A stretch of 64,000 nucleotides of DNA from Holophagales bacterium UBA5704 (GTDB taxonomy: Bacteria; Acidobacteriota; Thermoanaerobaculia; Multivoradales; UBA5704). Location: contig DIHE01000157.1 in the NCBI GenBank assembly GCA_002420005.1, positions 54,311 through 118,310 on the forward strand, given 5' to 3'. The notes under the pieces were generated by a model. The model was not told the origin of the DNA. It ran no database searches and worked only from the letters and a program-made list of their open reading frames with translations. How positions within the stretch are numbered: position 1 is the stretch's first letter; each line of letters starts with the position of its first letter. A program made the translations under genes and the position numbers. This document shows, in pieces, positions 63,701 to 64,000 of the stretch.

Positions 63701-64000
63701 CGGAAAAGCAGAGGGCCGACAGGCCGCGAGGCTGGCCGTGGATCCGCCGATAGATCTTCTGGAGGCGGCGCTCACAGGTCGGCTCCAGCTCGGCGGCGAA
63801 CGCCTCCTCCAGCAGCAGCCGCAACAGCCGCCGCCGGTCCTGCGGCGGATCGGCGACCAGCAGGCTCATCTCCTCCGACAGCCGCAGGCTCTCCCGCCGG
63901 CAGGCCTGCACCAGCTCCCCGGCGCCCGGCTTCACCTCCTCCTCGCGCAGCAGGCGATTCAGCTCGTCCGCCAGGGGCCGGCGCAGCTCCCCGGCCGTCG
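60735..64000 (-). CDS. Large membrane-inserted patatin-like phospholipase, 5-prime truncated by the window
   Basis: The visible product has at least 1088 residues. A GTG at 63935 could start it, but the frame stays open to the window edge with plausible coding sequence (ELRRPLADELNRLLREEE). Numbered from that GTG, LCFSGGGIRSAVFGLGVLQG (76-95) is the oxyanion loop and Ser111 in LSTVSGGGYLGG is the nucleophile. A block of about eight to ten membrane helices (about 175-560) follows. The catalytic Asp (about 867) is in YLSDGGHFENLGLYE. The patatin halves are thus separated by a long membrane insert. It should hydrolyse lipids at the inner membrane. It converges on the preceding gene. Confidence 0.88.
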   Translation of the reverse strand, partial: TAGELRRPLADELNRLLREEEVKPGAGELVQACRRESLRLSEEMSLLVADPPQDRRRLLRLLLEEAFAAELEPTCERRLQKIYRRIHGQPRGLSALCFSGGGIRSAVFGLGVLQGLARRNLLQGFDYLSTVSGGGYLGGWLSAWIHRHPRGLDGVSAELSGPLAGARKLQPEPAPLGHLRAFSNYLSPRLGFLSTDAWTLVSIFVRNLYLYWLVLVPLLLAVLALPRLYVALCTVTPAVWKPLGHPSWAPNPIHVVPDGVFALAGLLMTIPFGYLARSRPSDGRRSTSRGFLLACLLPLTASVALLGIFWAWYPDSFRERAGWPSFVLFSVLMSTLPWIGNAVPVLAKGRVRPLAKLRELPLLMVSTTAGGLLICLVWKVLFLQPSSRAPWYGVFAVPCTLGAFVLGETLFTGLVSRWTDDEDREWWSRCAAWMLIVAAGWATVSGVVIFGPVLLASWRWILTPVGGLTGVATALLARSSLTSESHGGKDKEDKVSALLDTALAFVAPIFVVILTSALSLGMSALLGLAVGKKLPAFSDTDAVVRWHMELVADPHATKPVAAFLVVALVGGTLMALLIDINKFSLHAMYRNRLIRTFLGASRENRSPSPFTGFDGGDNLEVSRLRCPLFLRTEHLAAHGARLCLRLKEGSRPPSSAIVSRHLAETTRQMLAEHTYPEEPSAALLQALTEDLNRLIRDRFTEELLRGLAVTDEEKEQLQRARSDDERRRLQRDLLLRAFQEEIDIGRPPKPLHLVNVALNLVGGKNLAWQQRKAESFTFSPLHSGSARVGYRRSEAYALGGGRRRAISLGTAMAISGAAASPNMGYHSSPAITFLMTFFNARLGWWLGNPGVAGAHTFENAQPTMAVGPLISEALGLTDDRNPYVYLSDGGHFENLGLYEMVLRRCRHIVVVDAGQDHECRFEDLGNALRKIRIDLGVPIQMGKVPIWAKVPEGETGRYCAVGEILYSKVDPGGVDGLLLYIKPVVYDRDEPQDVRHYKKLNKLFPHESTGDQWFSEQQFESYRALGLHAVDTLCAAAGEEPITDLPGLFDVARRYVEGKGTDGVPAAEPPPKPRRRRRAQPPASAEG

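Overview
The window is a high-GC (roughly 70 percent by eye) bacterial chromosome segment. The gene content suggests a free-living member of the Acidobacteriota, perhaps a Thermoanaerobaculia-like lineage: Ser/Thr kinases with TPR tails paired with ECF sigma factors, very large secreted carboxypeptidase-regulatory-like repeat proteins, FecR/TPR/CHAT proteins, a C-terminal CRVVDTR-type domain on a secreted dehydrogenase, and many lipoproteins or Sec-exported proteins. This placement is inference from gene content; no rRNA or tRNA gene was seen.

Region 1 (1-17432) is a surface-glycan locus on the + strand. Nine or more translationally coupled genes encode glycosyltransferases, an FkbM methyltransferase, a membrane glycosyltransferase, and an oxidoreductase/aminotransferase/formyltransferase trio expected to make an N-formylated amino sugar. 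Further on come an epimerase, an acyltransferase and a WecA/MraY-type initiating phosphoglycosyltransferase. The locus is interrupted at 7866-12919 by accessory DNA: an HTH-TPR regulator convergent with a small secreted Cys-repeat protein, an array of exactly 21-bp units, a lone glycosyltransferase, an internally deleted DUF3800 pseudogene between two 85-bp direct repeats, and a VapBC pair with a clear promoter and operator.

Region 2 (17477-23958) has a GAF-AAA+ sigma-54 activator followed by a good sigma-54 promoter with upstream direct repeats, a secreted Ca-binding-repeat protein and a 1340-residue secreted repeat protein.

Region 3 (23979-35142) is a signalling or defence-like island. A CHASE2 receptor kinase is coupled to an exported FecR-PDZ-TPR-CHAT protein, beside a patatin lipoprotein. 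A NACHT NTPase with a pentapeptide-repeat tail follows. Upstream of it lies a second 21-bp repeat array, plus a truncated duplicate of array and gene start joined at a 6-bp microhomology.

Region 4 (35281-40331, - strand) is a group 3b-type NAD(P)-linked [NiFe] hydrogenase operon with an embedded cyclic-nucleotide-binding protein and a maturation protease.

Region 5 (40518-55566) contains two secreted alpha/beta hydrolases (one without a nucleophile Ser), an ECF sigma/kinase pair, clpS-clpA, a DUF349 protein, a CBS protein, a PQQ-type sugar dehydrogenase-like protein and a Rieske oxygenase.

Region 6 (55572-64000) holds a beta-barrel protein, a lower-GC patch with an antitoxin-like gene coupled to a membrane protein, several small toxin-antitoxin-like orphans, a DinB protein, a HEAT-type and a LamG-like/TPR secreted protein, and a large membrane-inserted patatin that runs off the window end. 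A hairpin repeat with an invariant AGA loop and covarying stems occurs three times (35207, 57614, 58046).
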